From positions 80,225 through 144,224 of the forward strand of contig NZ_JAMGBG010000078.1 of NCBI RefSeq assembly GCF_023516595.1: DNA of 64,000 nt, read 5' to 3'. The notes under the pieces were generated by a model. It had not been told where the DNA came from. It made no database searches and saw only the letters and a list, made by a program, of their open reading frames with translations. Position numbers and translations under genes: made by a program. How positions within the stretch are numbered: the stretch's first letter is position 1; each line of letters begins with the position of its first letter. Below, in pieces: positions 60,544 through 64,000 of the stretch. The DNA is from Streptomyces neyagawaensis (GTDB lineage Bacteria > Actinomycetota > Actinomycetes > Streptomycetales > Streptomycetaceae).

Positions 60544-62019
60544 TTACGCGGCCAGCTTGGCCAGGGCCGCGTCGATGCGGGCCAGGGTCTTCTCCTTGCC
60601 CAGGATCTCCAGGGACTCGAAGAGGGGAAGGCCGACCGTGCGGCCGGTGACGGCCACGCGGACGGGGGCCTGGGCCTTGCCGAGCTTGAGGCCGTGGGCC
60701 TCGCCGGCGGCCAGGACGGCCTCCTTGAGGGACTCGGCCGAGGTCCAGTCGGCGGACTCCAGCTTCTCCTTCGCGGTGCGCAGCAGCGCGTCGGAGCCCT
60801 CCTTCATCGCCTTCGCCCAGGACGCCTCGTCCTCGACCGGCTCCGGCAGGAACAGGAAGTCGACGTTGTCGGTGATCTCCGAGAGGACCTTCAGCCGGGT
60901 CTGCGCGTGCGGGGCGACGGCCTGCCACTTGGCCTCGTCGAAGTCCTCCGGGGCCCAGGGGGCGAAGGGGGCCTTCAGCCAGGGGGCGCAGCGCTCGGTG
61001 AAGTCCGTCACGCTCAGCATGCGGATGTGGTCCGCGTTGATCGCCTCGGCCTTCTTCAGGTCGAAGCGGGCCGGGTTGGGGTTGACGTCGGCGACGTCGA
61101 AAGCGGCGACCATCTCCTCGATCGTGAAGATGTCCTTGTCCGCGGAGAGCGACCAGCCGAGGAGGGAGAGGTAGTTCAGCAGGCCCTCGGGGAGGAAGCC
61201 GCGCTCCCGGTAGAGGTTCAGGCTGGACTGCGGGTCGCGCTTGGAGAGCTTCTTGTTGCCCTCGCCCATCACGTAGGGGAGGTGGCCGAAGGACGGGATC
61301 TCCTTGGCGACGCCCAGGTCGATCAGCGCCTTGTAGAGCGCGATCTGACGCGGCGTCGAGGAGAGCAGGTCCTCGCCGCGCAGGACGTGGGTGATCTCCA
61401 TGAGGGCGTCGTCGACCGGGTTGACCAGCGTGTACAGCGGGGCGCCGTTCGCGCGGACGATGCCGTAGTCCGGGACGTTCTCCGGGGTGAAGGTCAGCTC
61501 GCCGCGGACCAGGTCGGTGAAGGTGATCGTCTCGTCGGGCATCCGGAAGCGGACGATCGGCTCACGGCCCTCCGCCTCGTACTGGGCCTTCTGCTCGGGC
61601 GTGACCTCGCGGCACTTGCCGTCGTAGCCGGAGGGCCGGCCCGCGGCGCGGGCGGCGTCACGGCGCTCCTCCAGCTCGGAGGCGGTGCAGTAGCAGTAGT
61701 ACGCGTGACCGGCGTCCTGGAGCTTCTTGGCGATCTCCGTGTACGTCTCCATGCGCTGCGACTGGCGGTACGGCGCGTGCGGGCCGCCGACCTCGGGGCC
61801 CTCGTCCCAGGTGAAGCCCAGCCAGCGCAGCGAGTCCAGGAGCTGCTCGTAGGACTCCTCGGAGTCGCGGGCCGCGTCGGTGTCCTCGATGCGGAAGACG
61901 AACGTGCCGCCGGTGTGGCGGGCGTACGCCCAGTTGAAGAGGGCCGTGCGGACCAGACCCACATGGGGGTTGCCGGTCGGGGACGGACAGAAACGTACGC
62001 GGACGGAGCCGTTAGCCAC
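60544..62019 (-). CDS. gltX: Glutamyl-tRNA synthetase
   Basis: A 491-residue class I synthetase. The HIGH-type motif is PSPTGNPHVG (12-21), the KMSKS-type motif is KLSKRD, and the Cys cluster YCYCTASELEE lies in the insertion, with EDTDAARD after the first motif. It starts with GTG at 62019, overlapping the FAH-family gene by 8 nt. Three tRNA-Glu genes lie just downstream. In actinobacteria this enzyme also mischarges tRNA-Gln for the amidotransferase route, and two tRNA-Gln genes are in the same cluster. Confidence 0.96.
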   Translation of the reverse strand: MANGSVRVRFCPSPTGNPHVGLVRTALFNWAYARHTGGTFVFRIEDTDAARDSEESYEQLLDSLRWLGFTWDEGPEVGGPHAPYRQSQRMETYTEIAKKLQDAGHAYYCYCTASELEERRDAARAAGRPSGYDGKCREVTPEQKAQYEAEGREPIVRFRMPDETITFTDLVRGELTFTPENVPDYGIVRANGAPLYTLVNPVDDALMEITHVLRGEDLLSSTPRQIALYKALIDLGVAKEIPSFGHLPYVMGEGNKKLSKRDPQSSLNLYRERGFLPEGLLNYLSLLGWSLSADKDIFTIEEMVAAFDVADVNPNPARFDLKKAEAINADHIRMLSVTDFTERCAPWLKAPFAPWAPEDFDEAKWQAVAPHAQTRLKVLSEITDNVDFLFLPEPVEDEASWAKAMKEGSDALLRTAKEKLESADWTSAESLKEAVLAAGEAHGLKLGKAQAPVRVAVTGRTVGLPLFESLEILGKEKTLARIDAALAKLAA

Positions 62020-62806
62020 GCTTGATCACCTTGTTGGTGAGAGTGCCGATGCCTTCGATGGTGACGGCGACCTCGTCGCCGACGTTGAGGGGGCCGACCC
62101 CTGCCGGGGTGCCCGTGAGGATGACGTCGCCCGGGAGCAGCGTCATGGCCTCGGTGATGTTGACGATCAGGTCCTCGATGGAGTGGATCATCTCGCTCGT
62201 GCGGCCGAGCTGGCGCTGACCGCCGTTGACCGTGAGCTGGATGGTCAGGTCCGAGGGGTCCAGTTCGGTCTCGACCCAGGGGCCGAGCGGGCAGGACGTG
62301 TCGAAGCCCTTGGCCCGGGCCCACTGCTTCTCGCGCCGCTGGACGTCACGGGCGGTGATGTCGTTGGCGCAGGTGTAGCCGAAGATCACGTCCTTGACGC
62401 GTTCGCGCGGGACCTCGCGGCACATCCGGCCGATGACCACGGCGAGCTCGGCCTCGTGGTGGAGCTCCTGCGAGAAGGACGGGTACTGGATCTCGTCGCC
62501 GGGGCCGATCACCGAGGTGGCCGGCTTGAAGAAGGCGAACGGGGCGTCGGGGACCTCGTTGCCGAGTTCCCGGGCGTGCTCGGCGTAGTTGCGGCCGAAG
62601 GCCACGACCTTGTTGGGGAGCACCGGCGGCAGCAGCCTGACCCGTGACTTCGCATCGAGCGGGGCCAGCGGGACCTTGGTGCCGGAGAGCTCGAAGTCCG
62701 TGAACGGGATGCCCTTGATGATGTCGAGGACGAGCTCGTCCGGCTTGTCGCCCTCGACCGCTCCGAAGGCTACGTTCCCGTCGATGGAGAACCTGGCGAT
62801 GCGCAC
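62012..62806 (-). CDS. Fumarylacetoacetate hydrolase (FAH) family protein
   Basis: A 264-residue FAH-fold enzyme. The GTG at 62806 gives RIARFSIDGNVAFGAVEG, with GAGGATCCC upstream. Metal-binding acidic residues are in FQELHHEAELAVVIG (E-x-E) and YTCANDITARDVQ, and the end has TGTPAGVGPLNVGDEVAVTIEG. Family members act on 2-hydroxyhepta-dienedioate, acylpyruvates or oxaloacetate; acylpyruvase or oxaloacetate decarboxylase activity is plausible. It is coupled to gltX, an arrangement common in actinobacteria. Confidence 0.9.
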   Translation of the reverse strand: MRIARFSIDGNVAFGAVEGDKPDELVLDIIKGIPFTDFELSGTKVPLAPLDAKSRVRLLPPVLPNKVVAFGRNYAEHARELGNEVPDAPFAFFKPATSVIGPGDEIQYPSFSQELHHEAELAVVIGRMCREVPRERVKDVIFGYTCANDITARDVQRREKQWARAKGFDTSCPLGPWVETELDPSDLTIQLTVNGGQRQLGRTSEMIHSIEDLIVNITEAMTLLPGDVILTGTPAGVGPLNVGDEVAVTIEGIGTLTNKVIKRG

Positions 62807-62915
62807 GGGATCCTCGTGCCCCTTAACTGAGCTGGCTGGAGTCTGACGCTCCAGGCTAACGCGGCAAGGGGGGCCCGCCTCGCGCATTAACGGGCGCGGT
62901 CGACCGTACCCATGA

Positions 62916-62952
62916 CAAAGGGCGCCCTGGTCGTGATGCCGGGCGCCCTTTG
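62916..62952. terminator. Intrinsic terminator-like hairpin upstream of the FAH gene
   Basis: CAAAGGGCGCCC (62916-62927) and GGGCGCCCTTTG (62941-62952) are perfect complements ending in A/T tracts. On the minus strand it would end the small-peptide transcript before the FAH gene. Confidence 0.85.
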
Positions 62953-63046
62953 TCCGCGTACCTGACGGAGCGGTCTTCCTCTTTCACGCGGTTCACGGGG
63001 TCCGTCTTGAGCACATGGCGGATTCCGTGCGTACTTGAGCGTGCAA

Positions 63047-63214
63047 CTACTCAGCGGACTGGGCGGGAACCTTCATCAGGACCGTCCGACGGGGGTTCGC
63101 GGTCTGGGAGGGGAGGTCGACGGAGTGTTCCTGCTCCGGCGTGCGCAGGTCCTCGGCGTCGGCGAGGTGGGCCAGCGTGGTGCGCCGGGGGTTGGCTATC
63201 GTGCGGAACATCAT
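63047..63214 (-). CDS. Possible small protein with a duplicated ANPRRT motif
   Basis: A 55-residue frame starting MMFRTIANPRRTTLAHLADA and ending TANPRRTVLMKVPAQSAE. The motif ANPRRT occurs at both ends, followed by similar Thr/Val-Leu segments, with an acidic middle (DAEDLRTPEQEHSVDL). The codon pattern is plausible and a terminator lies about 100 nt after its stop. The ribosome site is weak. I do not recognise a function. An in-frame longer version up to 63334 looks less natural. Confidence 0.45.
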   Translation of the reverse strand: MMFRTIANPRRTTLAHLADAEDLRTPEQEHSVDLPSQTANPRRTVLMKVPAQSAE

Positions 63215-63828
63215 CGTCGTCTTCACTGTTGTCCAAGACCTCGTCGTGAGCGGGCGCCGGGCCGGGCCGCGAGGGCCGCCCCACAAGCGCGGGTTGTCGG
63301 ATTCGCCATCCCTGTAAAGCGTCAGGCTAAACATCCGATTCCCGGGCCAGGGCGTGAAGAAGACATGATCACTGTGTGAGTTTGCTCACCTACTCATGGT
63401 CAAATCGGACAATCCGGATTCTCCACCCACTTGGACAAACCGGACATCAGCCAACTGAATCAGGCATTCCGCTCCTGATCATGGCGACTGGGACACCCCC
63501 GGTGCACCCCCGTATCGCGGGAGTTTGCCCGCTTTGCTGCGAATCAGCCTCCACATCCGGTGACTCACCCCTCACGGGCCGTCACTGTGAACAGACCGTT
63601 ATCCGTTGGCCTTGTTGCAGATCCGGCACTGTGCTGGAATTCCACGGACCGCCGCAGGATGTGCCGGCGCGCAGGGGCGCAAAGCAGCGCCGGGCGGCGG
63701 CGGAAGGGGGAGCCAGCGCCGGTCACTCACGACCACAAACAGGGGACGTAATTCAGGGCGCCCCCAAGACGCCGACACCGTCCCACCGTTCATTCGGTGG
63801 GGCGCCTGGTCCAGAGGTTGCGACGCTA
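63215..63828. other. Intergenic region before the CvnA-like gene
   Basis: These 614 bp carry no convincing gene. They contain a small hairpin GTGAG-TTTG-CTCAC (63376-63389) and a direct repeat GGACAATCCGGA (63407-63418) / GGACAAACCGGA (63433-63444), 26 bp apart, suggesting a regulated promoter region. Confidence 0.5.
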
Positions 63829-64000
63829 GTGCAGGGACGTTTCAAGAGGGATGGCAGCGCTTCGGCGGAGCCGGAGCCACACAACGGAACCGGTAACGGT
63901 TCCTCCCCCCAGCACGCCCAGAACCCGGGTCCGGCGGAGATCGGCGACGGCGGTGAGCGCTCCGGGCGCACCGGCGCGTCCACTCCTCCCGCGCCCGGCA
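63829..64000 (+). CDS. cvnA1: N-terminus of a CvnA-type nitrate/nitrite-sensing histidine-kinase-like protein (cut by window edge)
   Basis: A GTG at 63829 opens a frame to the right edge of at least 57 codons: QGRFKRDGSASAEPEPHN, then a Gly/Pro/Ser-rich polar stretch (GERSGRTGASTPPAPG). It matches the disordered start I remember for the conservon protein SCO5544 (CvnA1), a membrane sensor kinase-like protein followed by roadblock, DUF742 and GTPase genes. Position after gltX supports this. AGAGG lies 10 nt before the GTG. The diagnostic domains lie outside the window. Confidence 0.65.
   Translation, partial: MQGRFKRDGSASAEPEPHNGTGNGSSPQHAQNPGPAEIGDGGERSGRTGASTPPAPG

Noticed and set aside
63606..63896. 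96-codon plus-strand frame before the CvnA-like gene
   Set aside because: Overlaps the CvnA-like start in another frame, with low-complexity Arg/Gly text and no ribosome site.

Overview
The window is high-GC actinobacterial chromosome and almost certainly Streptomyces. The gene order matches, from memory, the S. coelicolor core region running from DUF2469 and the sip cluster down to the cvn1 conservon (about SCO5601 to SCO5544, read left to right). GTG starts are frequent, coding density is high, and diagnostic genes are present: four tandem signal peptidases, nsdA, glnK-glnD-amtB, a HupS-type HU with a Lys/Ala tail, and ndgR beside leuCD.

Region by region: 1-7.1 kb (all minus) holds DUF2469, a Nudix hydrolase, sipZ/Y/X/W, rplS, trmD, rimM, khpA and rpsP, a secretion and ribosome-biogenesis block. 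7.4-10.8 kb holds a metalloprotease-like protein, a eukaryote/archaeon-like prolyl-tRNA synthetase and a methyltransferase. 11-19 kb holds ffh, the nitrogen-sensing operon amtB-glnK-glnD behind a recognisable GlnR box, and the antibiotic-production regulator nsdA. 19-28 kb holds a primase/polymerase-like protein, ftsY, a luciferase-like oxidoreductase, a glucose permease (glcP), smc and a small coiled-coil protein. 28.6-38.3 kb holds acyP, a membrane-anchored CAP-domain protein, an HxlR regulator with a perfect operator-like inverted repeat, mutM, rnc, rpmF, DUF177, a SepIVA-like coiled-coil protein with a Gln-rich tail, coaD, rsmD and recG.

The least ordinary part is 38.4-44.1 kb. A divergent two-gene unit encoding an HSP90-like GHKL ATPase and a 992-residue TPR protein sits between recG and the DhaL/FakA-like gene, which I remember as adjacent in S. 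coelicolor. It is followed by interspersed Streptomyces-type repeats and a 13-unit, 35-bp tandem array that touches the 3' end of the FakA-like gene. This is the best candidate for an undescribed system here.

46-64 kb holds rpmB with a repeat-rich leader able to form alternative hairpins, thiD-thiL, a stand-alone Lrp/AsnC ligand-binding domain, a truncated DUF3515 lipoprotein remnant, ddlA-gpsA-plsC, cofC, hupS, leuCD with divergent ndgR, a DUF4188/MerR divergent pair with a clear operator, a Glu/Gln tRNA cluster, a HAD hydrolase, gltX, an FAH-family enzyme, a possible 55-residue peptide with a repeated motif, and the first codons of a CvnA-type sensor kinase cut by the window edge. No insertion sequence, integrase, rRNA or CRISPR array was seen. 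All functional calls rest on recognised motifs and remembered synteny; no database search was run.
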